Shown one piece after another: positions 43,081 through 51,275 of a DNA stretch of 64,000 nt (position 1 is the stretch's first letter; every line of letters starts with the position of its first letter). Source of the DNA: Mycolicibacterium rufum (lineage in GTDB: Bacteria; Actinomycetota; Actinomycetes; Mycobacteriales; Mycobacteriaceae). Where the stretch lies: positions 4,402,001 to 4,466,000 of the forward strand of contig NZ_CP092427.2 in the NCBI RefSeq assembly GCF_022374875.2, written 5' to 3'. The position numbers and the translations under genes are program-made. A model generated the notes under the pieces. The model did not search any database. It was given only the letters and a program-made list of their open reading frames with translations, and was not told the DNA's origin.

Positions 43081-43562
43081 GCGGCGACGGGCATGATCAC
43101 CGTGCCCTTGCAGATGCCGTCGAGGATCTCGGTGCGCCAACTGCCGTACATCGATCCGTCCAGCGTCGGCGCGTAGAACACCAGCGAGCGGGCCGGGACG
43201 TACTCGCGCGGCACGTCGTCGCCGCGGAAACACTCCCACTGCCAGTTGTAGTTGAACACCCACTGCTTGCCGTCCCACGTGTAGCGGCTCGGCTGGGGGA
43301 TCGTCGGATTGCTCGGCGCCGGACCGTCGTTGGCGGTCGCCACGCAGGTGCCTGCGCACGAGGTGCTGAAGGTGTACTGCGCGCGGAAGTCCGGCTCGGG
43401 CTGGCGCGCGGCGATGCTGGTGCCCAGCTTGTTCGACGCGAAGGTGATCACCGTGTAGCGCCCGCTCCAGTCCGGCGGCGCCGCGGCGGCGGTGGCGCCG
43501 GGGCTGACACAGGCCGCCGCGACGAGCGTCGCAGCCGCCAGTGCATTCCGTCGGGCAGACAT
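43068..43562 (-). CDS. Small secreted protein, unknown function
   Basis: A 164-residue protein with an N-terminal signal peptide (MSARRNALAAATLVAAACVS, cleavage near AAAA). The mature part is beta-rich with Trp motifs (WSGRYTVITFASNKLGTSIAAR; WDGKQWVFNYNWQWEC) and four Cys that could pair. Similar small exported proteins are common in mycobacteria. ATG 43562; GTG 43574 upstream is also open. Confidence 0.75.
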   Translation of the reverse strand: MSARRNALAAATLVAAACVSPGATAAAAPPDWSGRYTVITFASNKLGTSIAARQPEPDFRAQYTFSTSCAGTCVATANDGPAPSNPTIPQPSRYTWDGKQWVFNYNWQWECFRGDDVPREYVPARSLVFYAPTLDGSMYGSWRTEILDGICKGTVIMPVAAYPA

Positions 43563-43682
43563 GTTCCCTCGCAAAGGTTCTCCAGTGACCTCTGCAACCT
43601 ATCCGCCCGCACGCGCGCGGTGCCCGTCCGACACGACCCGCGGGGGCACGGTTGCGTCACGGGTTGGTCTCGTCGGCGCGCG

Positions 43683-44237
43683 TCAGTGCCCGGCGAGCAG
43701 CATGAGCGTCCAGGCGGCCATCGACTGCGCGTCGGTGATCACGCCGTCGCGCATCATCTGCTCGATCTCGGCGCGCGCGAACCACGCGCTGCGCATGTCC
43801 TGTTCCTCGTGCTCGCGGTCGTGCGGGCCCTCGGCGATCCCGGTGGCGAGGAACACCCGGCCGCGCTGACTGCTCATCCCCGGGGCGACATCGAGCATGC
43901 CGAGTTCGACCAGCGAGGCCGCGGTCAGGCCGGTCTCCTCGCGCAGTTCGCGGGCCGCCAGCGCGGCCGGTTCCAGATCGGCCCGGTCGGGTGCGGTGCC
44001 CTGCGGGAACTCCCAGCGGCGCAGGCCCAGCGGATAGCGGAACTGCTCCACCAGGTGGAAGCGGTCACCGTCTGGACCGTTGTCACGCGGAATCACCAGC
44101 GCATAGGTCGGCTTGTCGACCACCGCGTAGATCCCGCTGCTGCCGTCGGGGCGGCGGATGTCGTCCTCGCGGATCGTCAGCCAGTTGTTCTGGTAGACCT
44201 GGCGGGAGGCGAGCGCCCGGATCGAATCCATCGCCAC
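43683..44237 (-). CDS. Nudix hydrolase, ADP-ribose-pyrophosphatase-like
   Basis: A 184-residue Nudix protein. GTAPDRADLEPAALAARELREETGL contains the Nudix box (about residues 80-104; Glu residues in REETG), preceded by FHLVEQFRYPLGLRRWEFPQG as in ADP-sugar pyrophosphatases. Starts GTG 44237 or ATG 44231. Divergent from fadD36, 29 bases apart. Housekeeping clearance of nucleoside diphosphate compounds is likely. Confidence 0.85.
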   Translation of the reverse strand: MAMDSIRALASRQVYQNNWLTIREDDIRRPDGSSGIYAVVDKPTYALVIPRDNGPDGDRFHLVEQFRYPLGLRRWEFPQGTAPDRADLEPAALAARELREETGLTAASLVELGMLDVAPGMSSQRGRVFLATGIAEGPHDREHEEQDMRSAWFARAEIEQMMRDGVITDAQSMAAWTLMLLAGH

Positions 44238-44252
44238 AGTATGACCGGCGGG

Positions 44253-44258
44253 TAGCCT
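44253..44258 (+). promoter_or_regulatory. fadD36: -10 element of leaderless fadD36
   Basis: TAGCCT, 8 bases, then GTG 44267; no ribosome site. Confidence 0.5.
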
Positions 44259-44266
44259 CAGTTCTC

Positions 44267-45682
44267 GTGCTGCTGGCCTCCCTGAACCCCGCGGCCGTCG
44301 CCGCGGGCGCCGACATCGCCGACGCCGTGCGCATCGACGGCATGACGCTTAGTCGCAGCGATCTGGTGGGCGCGGCCACCTCGGTCGCCGAACGGGTCGG
44401 CGGTGCCGCCACGGTTGCGGTGCTGGCCCGGCCGACGGCCACCACCGTGCTGGCGGTCGTCGGGTGTCTGATCGCGGGGGTACCCGTCGTCCCCGTGCCC
44501 GCCGATGTGGGCGCCGCCGAGCGTCGGCACCTCCTCACCGACTCCGGCGCTCAGGCGTGGCTGGGGGACCGGCCCGACGACACCGACGGCCTGCCGCACA
44601 TCCCGGTGCGGCTGCACGCCCGGTCCTGGCACCGCTACGCCGAACCGCCGCCGGACGCGACCGCACTGATCGTCTACACCTCCGGCACCACCGGCCTGCC
44701 CAAGGGCGTGGTGCTGAGCCGGCGGGCGATCGCCGCCGACATCGACATGCTCGCCGCGGCCTGGCAGTGGACCGCCGAGGACACCCTGGTGCACGGGTTG
44801 CCGCTCTACCACGTGCACGGTCTGGTGCTGGGCCTGCTGGGGTCGCTGCGGATCGGCAACCGCTTCGTGCACACCGGCAAGCCCACACCGCAGCACTATG
44901 CGCAGGCCGTCGCCGAGGGCGGCTCACTGGTGTTCGGCGTTCCCACGGTGTGGTCGCGGATCGTCGCCGACGGCGACGCCGCCCGCGCGCTGGCCCCGGC
45001 CCGGCTCCTGGTCTCCGGCAGCGCGCCGCTGCCCGTTCCGGTGTTCGACGGACTGGCCGCGACCAGCGGCCACCGGCCGGTGGAACGGTACGGCAGTACC
45101 GAAGCGCTGATCACGCTGAGCACGCTGGCTGCCGGGGAGCGGCGTCCCGGCTGGGTCGGGCTGCCGCTGGACGGCGTCACCACCCGGCTGCTGGCCGAGG
45201 ACGGCGCCGCCGTACCGCACGACGGGGAGAGCATCGGGGCGCTGCACCTGCAGAGCCCGACCCTGTTCGACGGCTACCTCAACCGTCCCGACGCCACCGC
45301 CGAGGTGCTCGACGCCGACGGCTGGTACCACACCGGCGACGTCGCGGTGATCGACGCGGGCGGGATGCACCGCATCGTGGGACGCGCGTCGGTCGACCTG
45401 ATCAAGAGCGGCGGATTCCGGATCGGCGCCGGGGAGATCGAAACCGTGCTGCTCGGTCACGCCGGGGTGGCCGAGGCCGCGGTGATCGGGGCGCCTGACG
45501 CCGACCTCGGGCAGCGGATCGTCGCGTTCGTGGTCGGCGACGCGGCGCCGGCTGAACTGATCGAGCATGTTGCGCAACAGCTTTCGGTGCACAAGCGACC
45601 GCGTGAAGTGCGCGTCGTCGACTCGCTGCCGCGCAACGCCATGGGCAAGGTACTGAAGAAGGAACTGCTGCAATGGGTCTGA
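44267..45682 (+). CDS. fadD36: Acyl-CoA synthetase FadD36
   Basis: A 471-residue AMP-forming acyl-CoA ligase (malonyl-CoA-synthetase-like length). P-loop TSGTTGLPKG at 138-147; GWYHTGDVAVID and LPRNAMGKVLKK (catalytic Lys near the C-terminus) complete the adenylation motifs. N-terminus VLLASLNPAAVAAG is as in Rv1193. Its stop lies inside the next gene (10-bp overlap). The substrate is probably a short dicarboxylic or branched acyl group. Confidence 0.9.
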   Translation: MLLASLNPAAVAAGADIADAVRIDGMTLSRSDLVGAATSVAERVGGAATVAVLARPTATTVLAVVGCLIAGVPVVPVPADVGAAERRHLLTDSGAQAWLGDRPDDTDGLPHIPVRLHARSWHRYAEPPPDATALIVYTSGTTGLPKGVVLSRRAIAADIDMLAAAWQWTAEDTLVHGLPLYHVHGLVLGLLGSLRIGNRFVHTGKPTPQHYAQAVAEGGSLVFGVPTVWSRIVADGDAARALAPARLLVSGSAPLPVPVFDGLAATSGHRPVERYGSTEALITLSTLAAGERRPGWVGLPLDGVTTRLLAEDGAAVPHDGESIGALHLQSPTLFDGYLNRPDATAEVLDADGWYHTGDVAVIDAGGMHRIVGRASVDLIKSGGFRIGAGEIETVLLGHAGVAEAAVIGAPDADLGQRIVAFVVGDAAPAELIEHVAQQLSVHKRPREVRVVDSLPRNAMGKVLKKELLQWV

Positions 45683-46023
45683 GGTTCTCGACTGTGTGCG
45701 TCGATGCGCACGACGTCCACCCACTCGCGTCCTGGTGGTCCGGGGTGCTCGGCTGGCCCTCGGAGGTGGACGAGGACGGTGACGTGGTCTTGCGCGCCCC
45801 GGCCGGCGCCGGCCCGGACTGGCTGTTTCTCGCCGTGCCCGACGAGAAGGTGGTGAAGAACCGGATCCACTTCGACTTCACCCCCGACGATCAGGAGGCG
45901 GAGGTCGACCGCGTGCTGCGCCTCGGGGCGCGCCGGGTCGACATCGGCCAGGGCGACGAGAGCTGGGTGGTGCTCGCCGACCCCGAGGGCAACGAGTTCT
46001 GCATCCTGGCGGGCGACGAGTGA
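45673..46023 (+). CDS. VOC (glyoxalase/bleomycin-resistance fold) protein
   Basis: A 116-residue single-unit VOC protein: RFSTVCVDAHDVHPLASWWSGVLGW, HFDFTPDDQEAEVDRVLRLGA and LADPEGNEFCIL. Family members bind a metal for isomerase, dioxygenase or drug-binding roles; the substrate here is unknown. Overlaps fadD36 by 10 bp, so coupled. Confidence 0.8.
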   Translation: MGLRFSTVCVDAHDVHPLASWWSGVLGWPSEVDEDGDVVLRAPAGAGPDWLFLAVPDEKVVKNRIHFDFTPDDQEAEVDRVLRLGARRVDIGQGDESWVVLADPEGNEFCILAGDE

Positions 46024-46024
46024 G

Positions 46025-46069
46025 TCGGGGTCACCTCGTTCGGCGGGCTCGGGGTCACCTCGTTCGGCG
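46025..46069. repeat. Two 21-bp direct repeats, period 24 bp
   Basis: Copies at 46025-46045 and 46049-46069 share TCGGGGTCACCTCGTTCGG and the next two bases exactly. They fill the gap between the VOC stop and the 60-bp palindrome that follows. Confidence 0.85.
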
Positions 46070-46126
46070 AGCGCGCGTGTCTGTACGCGACACGCCGCGC
46101 GTCAGCGGCATTCCGCGCGCGCTCGC
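46067..46126. repeat. 60-bp palindromic element, copy A
   Basis: Arms GCGAGCGCGCG (46067-46077) and CGCGCGCTCGC (46116-46126) enclose 38 bases that hold an inner hairpin GCGTGTC/GACACGC. It has the same arms, same core length and partly the same core as the inverted copy at 49147-49206. Unlike that copy it lies at the start of a reading frame. Confidence 0.75.
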
Positions 46127-46721
46127 GGCAATCGGGGGAGCGCTGGCCGTCACGTTGACCGCGTGTGGCCAGCAGCCGGAGGTGATGCTCGTTCAGACCA
46201 GCATCGAGCTGCCCCCGCCGCCACTGGAACCGGCGCCGCCGCCCCCGCCCGGTGACCAGCTGACGATCGGGCCAGCCGCCGTCGACACCACCGGCGGCTG
46301 GCTGCCCGACGGCACCACGCTGTCCCCGTTCGACGTCACGAATCCGATTCTCTCGCAGATCGATCCGGCACTGCTGACGGCAGTGCAGAACGCGGCGCGG
46401 GCCGCCCAGCCGGCGGGCATCGAGCTGCGCGTCACCTCGGGCTGGCGATCGAAAGGCTTCCAGCAGCGGCTGTTCGACGATGCGGTGGGCACCTACGGCA
46501 GCGTCGCCGCCGCGTCCGAGTTCGTCGCCACGCCCGAGGTGTCACAACACGTCAGCGGCCGGGCCATCGACATCGGCCCGCCCGAGGCCGATCAGTGGCT
46601 GATCGCCAATGGCAGGCAGTTCGGGCTGTGTCAGATCTACGCCAACGAGATCTGGCACTTCGAGCTCGCCGTCGACGCGCAGGGCAACTGCCCGCCGCTG
46701 CGCCCCAACGCCGCGGGCTGA
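46077..46721 (+). CDS. M15-type D-Ala-D-Ala carboxypeptidase, lipoprotein
   Basis: About 214 residues from GTG 46077, with a signal peptide and lipobox LTAC (Cys30), then a Pro-rich linker (PPPPLEPAPPPPPG). The catalytic domain is VanY-like: RVTSGWRSKGFQQRLFDD, SQHVSGRAIDIGP (zinc His and Asp) and EIWHFEL (base Glu and zinc His). It trims peptidoglycan stem peptides. The frame is open to GTG 46020 (GTGA with the VOC stop), but that extra N-terminus is only translated direct repeats, so the internal GTG is preferred. Confidence 0.75.
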   Translation: MSVRDTPRVSGIPRALAAIGGALAVTLTACGQQPEVMLVQTSIELPPPPLEPAPPPPPGDQLTIGPAAVDTTGGWLPDGTTLSPFDVTNPILSQIDPALLTAVQNAARAAQPAGIELRVTSGWRSKGFQQRLFDDAVGTYGSVAAASEFVATPEVSQHVSGRAIDIGPPEADQWLIANGRQFGLCQIYANEIWHFELAVDAQGNCPPLRPNAAG

Positions 46722-46722
46722 C

Positions 46723-47895
46723 CTACGGCAGAGCGGGAAACGCGGTGCGCGACACTGCGACCACCGCGGTGCCCGCCCCCATCAGCGTGATCGCCACCCA
46801 CGGCAGCACGCCGAGGCCGGCCGTCTCCAGCAGCGCGGCGCCCAGGGCCGATCCGCCGGCGATCCCGACATTGGCTGTGGCGTTGATCCATGCGCCCGCA
46901 CGCTCGGGGGACACCGCGTGGGTGCGCACCGCGCACGCCTGATACAGCGACGGCACTCCGCCGAACGCGCCGCACCAGATCGCGGTCGCGGCCAGCACGC
47001 CCGCCAGCACCGGCCACGCGACGCCCAGGGCCGCCACGGCAATCAGTGTGGCGCACAGGATGATCAGTGTCGTGCGCCGCGGGTTGCGGTCCAGACCGCG
47101 GCCCGCGTACCACAGTCCGGCCAGCCCGCAGGCGCCGCAGCCCAGCAGGATCGGCCCGATGAAGGCGGGACCCACGCCGCTGCCGAGCAGCAGCAGGGTG
47201 ATGAACGTGTAGGCGGTGAAGTGCCCGATGAACACCAGCATGTTCGACGCCGACACGGCGACCAACCGGCCGCGACGCCCCGGCTCGCGGGCCGCCGTCT
47301 CCTCGGTGTTGGCCACCCCCGGCAGCACGCCGCCGATCAACGCGAACGTCCCCACGGCCGCGACGGCCAGCGCCGCGAACGGGACGCGCCAACCGGTCGC
47401 CGCACCCAGGGACGTCAGCAGCGGCACGCCGAGCACCAGGCCGGCCGAGACGCCGCAGCCCGCGATGGCGAGCGCCCGGCCGACGATCGCCCGGGACACC
47501 AGCCGCGGCGTGTACCCGATCAGCAGGGAGAAGAACAGGGCGTGGGTGAGGCCGCCGACCGTCCGGCCCGCGGCGAGGACGGCGAATGACGGCGCCACGG
47601 CCACCACGGCATTGCTCACCGCGTAACCGGCCACGGTGGCCATCAGCAGCGGCTTGCGGGCGAACCGCGCGGTCAGCACCGTCAGCGGTACCGCGAACAG
47701 GGCGACCATCACCGCGTACAGGCCGACCAGCAGGCCCGTCGTCGAATCCGATACCCCGAACGCCGCCCCGAGGTCCGGGAGCAGGCCGACCGGGAGCATC
47801 TCCGTGGTGACCGCCAGGCAGGACGCCAGTGCCAGCGACAGAAGCGCGGGCAGGGCCTCCCGGAGACCGCGCGTCGCGGCCTGGTCGATGGTCAT
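46723..47895 (-). CDS. MFS transporter, DHA1 (12-helix) type
   Basis: A 390-residue exporter-like transporter with 12 helices. TTEMLPVGLLPDLGAAFGVS in the first loop is typical of the AraJ/NepI-like group, and ARFARKPLL gives motif A. Start ATG 47895 (MTIDQAA) or GTG 47901, which lies 8 bases after the minus-strand -10 TATATT (47915-47910). Divergent from the ROK regulator, its probable controller. Likely exports sugars, purine ribonucleosides or drugs. Confidence 0.85.
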   Translation of the reverse strand: MTIDQAATRGLREALPALLSLALASCLAVTTEMLPVGLLPDLGAAFGVSDSTTGLLVGLYAVMVALFAVPLTVLTARFARKPLLMATVAGYAVSNAVVAVAPSFAVLAAGRTVGGLTHALFFSLLIGYTPRLVSRAIVGRALAIAGCGVSAGLVLGVPLLTSLGAATGWRVPFAALAVAAVGTFALIGGVLPGVANTEETAAREPGRRGRLVAVSASNMLVFIGHFTAYTFITLLLLGSGVGPAFIGPILLGCGACGLAGLWYAGRGLDRNPRRTTLIILCATLIAVAALGVAWPVLAGVLAATAIWCGAFGGVPSLYQACAVRTHAVSPERAGAWINATANVGIAGGSALGAALLETAGLGVLPWVAITLMGAGTAVVAVSRTAFPALP

Positions 47896-47909
47896 ACTCA
47901 CGTGTGCTG

Positions 47910-47915
47910 AATATA
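47910..47915 (-). promoter_or_regulatory. -10 element of the MFS gene
   Basis: Minus-strand TATATT in an AT-rich divergent region that also includes TTTAAAC (47929-47935), the kind of site ROK repressors use. Confidence 0.45.
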
Positions 47916-47952
47916 CTCAGGAGCCGAGTTTAAACCAAAGGAATAGTCGCCC

Positions 47953-49131
47953 ATGGCCTCTCCGCATTCCGGACGGCTCCGATGGCACAGTGCCGCGGAG
48001 CTTCTCGCGGTCGTGCGCGCCGAGCCGGGCATCACCCGCGCTGCGGCGGCCGCACACCTCGGGATCGGCAGCGGCGGGGCCAGCGAGTTGATCTCCCGGA
48101 TGCGCACCGTCCGGCTGATCGACGAGACGCCCGCCCCCGCGCAGGGCCGGGGTCGGCCGACAACGGTGCTGGGTGGGCACGACGAGGGCCCGCTCGTTCT
48201 GGCGGCGGACCTGCGCGCCGCCGACTGGCGACTGGCGCTGGCCGGCATCGACGGCCGGCCCGACGTGGTGGCCCGGCAGGAGTACTCCGGCGATCTCGAC
48301 GACGCGCTGGCACGGCTGGCCGCGGCGATCGGCGGCGTCCACCGCCGCGCCGCCAATCGGCTCACGGCGGTGTCGGTCTCGGTGGCGGGCACGGTCAGCG
48401 ACGCCCGGCTGGTGCAGTTCACCTCGCGCGGCCGCCGCGACGTCGACCTGTCGGTACTGACCGCGAAGATCCCGCGCCGCGCCCAGGTGTCGTTCCTCGT
48501 CGGCAACGACGCCACGCTGGCCGGGCTCGCCGAGGCCCGCACCGGCGCCGCCCGCGCCGCGACCACGGCGCTGTATCTGATGGTGGCCAAGGGGGTCGGC
48601 GGCGCCCTGGTGGTGCACGGCGAACCGGTGTCCGGAGCGCACGGCGCAGCGGGGGAGTACGGCCACATCCCGTTCGGTGACCCGGCGCAGCTCTGCCCCT
48701 GCGGCGCCCGCGGTTGCTGGGACCTCACGGTGGACGGTCGCGCACTGGCACACCACCTCGGCGCCGACGAGCCCGCCGACCCGGTCGAGTACGTGCACGA
48801 GCTCGCCACGCAGCGAAATGCCAAGACACGCAGGGCGTTTCGCAAGGTCGCGACCGCGCTGGGTCGAGGGACCGGGGCGCTGGTGAACCTGCACGATCCG
48901 GAGGTGGTGACGCTCGGGGGTGTCGCCGCGCTGCTCCGGGCACGCGCTCCCGAGGATTTCGACGCCGCCTACCGTGACGCCCTGATGGCGTTCCGCAAAG
49001 ACGCGCCGCCGCCGGTGCGCGACGCCCAGCACGGCGAGGACGGACCGTTGCACGGCGCCGCGATCCGGGCGCTCGACCACGTCACGACGCCCGACGGGCT
49101 GGCCGCCTGGGCGGCGCGCCAGTACTCCTGA
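47953..49131 (+). CDS. ROK-family transcriptional regulator
   Basis: A 392-residue NagC/XylR-type protein. N-terminal HTH (about 12-65; ITRAAAAAHLGIGSGGASELISRM), then the actin-like ROK domain with GEYGHIPFGD and the zinc motif CPCGARGCWD (about 248-257). Divergent from the MFS exporter. A 27-base segment of its coding sequence (48813-48839) matches the core of the palindromic repeat found just after the gene, encoding RNAKTRRAF. Confidence 0.85.
   Translation: MASPHSGRLRWHSAAELLAVVRAEPGITRAAAAAHLGIGSGGASELISRMRTVRLIDETPAPAQGRGRPTTVLGGHDEGPLVLAADLRAADWRLALAGIDGRPDVVARQEYSGDLDDALARLAAAIGGVHRRAANRLTAVSVSVAGTVSDARLVQFTSRGRRDVDLSVLTAKIPRRAQVSFLVGNDATLAGLAEARTGAARAATTALYLMVAKGVGGALVVHGEPVSGAHGAAGEYGHIPFGDPAQLCPCGARGCWDLTVDGRALAHHLGADEPADPVEYVHELATQRNAKTRRAFRKVATALGRGTGALVNLHDPEVVTLGGVAALLRARAPEDFDAAYRDALMAFRKDAPPPVRDAQHGEDGPLHGAAIRALDHVTTPDGLAAWAARQYS
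48813..48839. repeat. Partial copy of the palindromic element inside the ROK gene
   Basis: GCGAAATGCCAAGACACGCA and the next 7 bases match 49157-49183 at 25 of 27 positions. The arms are not retained. Confidence 0.65.
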
Positions 49132-49146
49132 GCGCGCTCGTGCGCG

Positions 49147-49206
49147 GCGAGCGCGCGCGAAATGCCATGACACGCGGGGCGTTGACGGACAAACACGCGC
49201 GCTCGC
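49147..49206. terminator. 60-bp palindromic element, copy B, between convergent ROK and dapD
   Basis: GCGAGCGCGCG (49147-49157) and CGCGCGCTCGC (49196-49206) flank a 38-base core. Position after two convergent stops suggests terminator use; it is related to copy A at 46067-46126 in inverted orientation. Confidence 0.7.
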
Positions 49207-49220
49207 GGAGCTGAGCCCGA

Positions 49221-50186
49221 TCAGTTGGCGTGCAGCGCCTCGTTCAGCGTGATGCCGGTGCCGTCGCGCTTGACCACCTCGACCGCGCCGGTCAGCGAAT
49301 TGCGGCGGAACAGCAGGTTGTTCGCGCCGGAGAGCTCGCGCGCCTTGACGCTGCGCCCGTCGCCCGTGACCACCTTGGTGCCGGCGGTGACGTACAGCCC
49401 GGCCTCGATCACGCAGTCGTCGCCCAACGAGATCCCCAGCCCCGCATTGGCGCCCAGCAGGCACCGTTGGCCGATCGAGATCACCTCGGTGCCACCGCCG
49501 GACAGCGTGCCCATGATCGACGCGCCACCCCCGACGTCGGAGCCGTCGCCGACGACGACGCCGGCCGAGATGCGGCCCTCGACCATCGAACTGCCCAGCG
49601 TGCCGGCGTTGTAGTTGACGAAGCCCTCGTGCATCACGGTGGTGCCCGGCGCCAGGTGCGCCCCCAGTCGGACCCGGTCGGCGTCGGCGATGCGCACGCC
49701 CGACGGCAACACGTAGTCGACCATCCGGGGGAACTTGTCGACGCCGTGGACGGTGACCTGGCCGCGCCGGCGCAGCCGGGCGCGCACGGTCTCGAAACCG
49801 TCGATCGCGCAGGGGCCGTAGTTCGTCCACACGACGTTGGTCAGCACCCCGAAGAATCCGTCGGCGTTCAGCCCGTGCGGCGCCACCAGCCGGTGCGAGA
49901 GCAGATGCAGCCGCAGGTACGCGTCGTAGGCGTCGGCGGCCTTGTCGGCCAGCGACCCGATCACCGTGCGCACCACCACGGTCTCGACGCCGCGGTCCTC
50001 GTCGCGGCCGGCCAGTTCGGCGAGCTCGGCAGGCACCTCGGCGACCGACAGTCGCACCGTGCCGGAGGCGTCGTCGTCGCCGCCCAACTCCGGCGCCGGG
50101 AACCACACGTCGAGAACCGTCCCGTCGGCGGCGAGGGTGGCCAGGCCGATACCGAAAGCACCAGAAGCACCAGAAGCAGAAGTCAC
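49221..50186 (-). CDS. dapD: Tetrahydrodipicolinate N-succinyltransferase DapD
   Basis: A 321-residue left-handed beta-helix transferase of the lysine/meso-DAP pathway (Rv1201c type). Hexapeptide repeats run from about residue 165 ([46 protein letters not shown]). It uses succinyl-CoA. GTG 50186 follows a minus-strand TAGCCT by 8 bases (leaderless). The first dozen codons are T-rich (TCT, GCT, GGT), unlike the rest of the gene, and encode [11 protein letters not shown]. Confidence 0.95.
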   Translation of the reverse strand: MTSASGASGAFGIGLATLAADGTVLDVWFPAPELGGDDDASGTVRLSVAEVPAELAELAGRDEDRGVETVVVRTVIGSLADKAADAYDAYLRLHLLSHRLVAPHGLNADGFFGVLTNVVWTNYGPCAIDGFETVRARLRRRGQVTVHGVDKFPRMVDYVLPSGVRIADADRVRLGAHLAPGTTVMHEGFVNYNAGTLGSSMVEGRISAGVVVGDGSDVGGGASIMGTLSGGGTEVISIGQRCLLGANAGLGISLGDDCVIEAGLYVTAGTKVVTGDGRSVKARELSGANNLLFRRNSLTGAVEVVKRDGTGITLNEALHAN

Positions 50187-50194
50187 GGTGCTTG

Positions 50195-50200
50195 AGGCTA
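50195..50200 (-). promoter_or_regulatory. dapD: -10 element of leaderless dapD
   Basis: Minus-strand TAGCCT, 8 bases before GTG 50186, identical to the fadD36 and folP2 hexamers. Confidence 0.5.
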
Positions 50201-50265
50201 CCGGTGGGCCTAGCATCGCTTCACGGTGTCCCGACCGGGTCAGGAGGCGAACCACGAGCACCGAC

Positions 50266-51186
50266 GTGACGTTGCGCCAACTGCGCTACTTCGCCGTCCT
50301 CGGCCAGGAGCTGAACTACCGGCGGGCCGCGGAGAAGTTGTTCATCACCCAGCCCGCGCTGTCGACGGCCATCAAGCAACTCGAGCACCACTTCGGTGTC
50401 GTGTTGTTCCGGCGCAACACCCGCGAGGTCGCGCTCACCGACCTCGGCGCCGCCTGGCTGCCGCAGGTGCAGCAGGCCCTGTCCGGCGTGGACGCCGTCG
50501 TCGACAACCTGGTCACGCTGTCGGGCACCCGGCTGGGCGTGCTGCGGGTGGGCTACCTCATCGGCACCGGCGCGGACCTGCTGTTCCGGCTGGTCCGCCA
50601 CTTCGAGGCCGCCTATCCCGACGTCACCGTCGAGCCGATCGAATTCGACTTCGCCGACCCGACGGCGGGCCTGGCCGACGGCACCACCGAGGTGGCGATC
50701 ATCCGCCCCCCGGTCGACCTACCCGAGCACCGGATGCTGATCCTGGATTCGGAGTCGTGGGTGGCCTGCCTGCCGCGTGATCACCGGCTCGCCGACCGCC
50801 GCGAGGTGTCGATCACCGAGCTGCTCGACGACCCGATCGTGTGCGCGCCGCTGACGGCCGGCACGTGGCGGGACTACTGGCTGGCGATGGACGTGCGTGG
50901 CAACCGGCCGCCGACGATCGCCGCGGTGGCCGCCACCTACGAGGCCGAGACCACCGCGATCGCCCGCGGGCTGGGCATCAGCTTCACCACGTCCTCGGTC
51001 GCCCGGTTCTACGACCGGCCCGGCATCGCCTACGTCCCGATCGGCGACCGGCCGCCCAGCCACACCGCGCTGGCCTGGAACCCCGGCGCCCTCACCCCGC
51101 AGGCCGACGCCCTGGTCCGGCTCGTCCAGGAGCAGTGGAGCGGCGGCGAGCTTCCCCCGAGCGGCAGTGATAACCGTGGCTTATGA
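50266..51186 (+). CDS. LysR-family transcriptional regulator
   Basis: About 306 residues from GTG 50266. The N-terminal HTH is [20 protein letters not shown] then [20 protein letters not shown]; the C-terminal co-inducer domain follows. AGGAGG (50242-50247) is 18 bases from this GTG but 6 from an in-frame ACG at 50254 (would read STDVTLRQ), so the true start may be a mutated or non-standard ACG. It lies upstream of and in line with the permease and transaminase genes and is likely their regulator. Confidence 0.85.
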   Translation: MTLRQLRYFAVLGQELNYRRAAEKLFITQPALSTAIKQLEHHFGVVLFRRNTREVALTDLGAAWLPQVQQALSGVDAVVDNLVTLSGTRLGVLRVGYLIGTGADLLFRLVRHFEAAYPDVTVEPIEFDFADPTAGLADGTTEVAIIRPPVDLPEHRMLILDSESWVACLPRDHRLADRREVSITELLDDPIVCAPLTAGTWRDYWLAMDVRGNRPPTIAAVAATYEAETTAIARGLGISFTTSSVARFYDRPGIAYVPIGDRPPSHTALAWNPGALTPQADALVRLVQEQWSGGELPPSGSDNRGL

Positions 51187-51275
51187 GTAGATCAAAACAT
51201 CGAACTTCCGGTGTCGCCGAGATGGCTGTTGTCTGTCTGCAGGTGTTCATCCCCTAGGCATGACCTGGAGCGACC

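Noticed and set aside
46020..46076. Using GTG 46020 as the start of the M15 lipoprotein
   Set aside because: It would add a translated direct repeat (SRGHLVRRARGHLVRRAR) before the signal peptide; not excluded, but GTG 46077 gives a normal lipoprotein signal.
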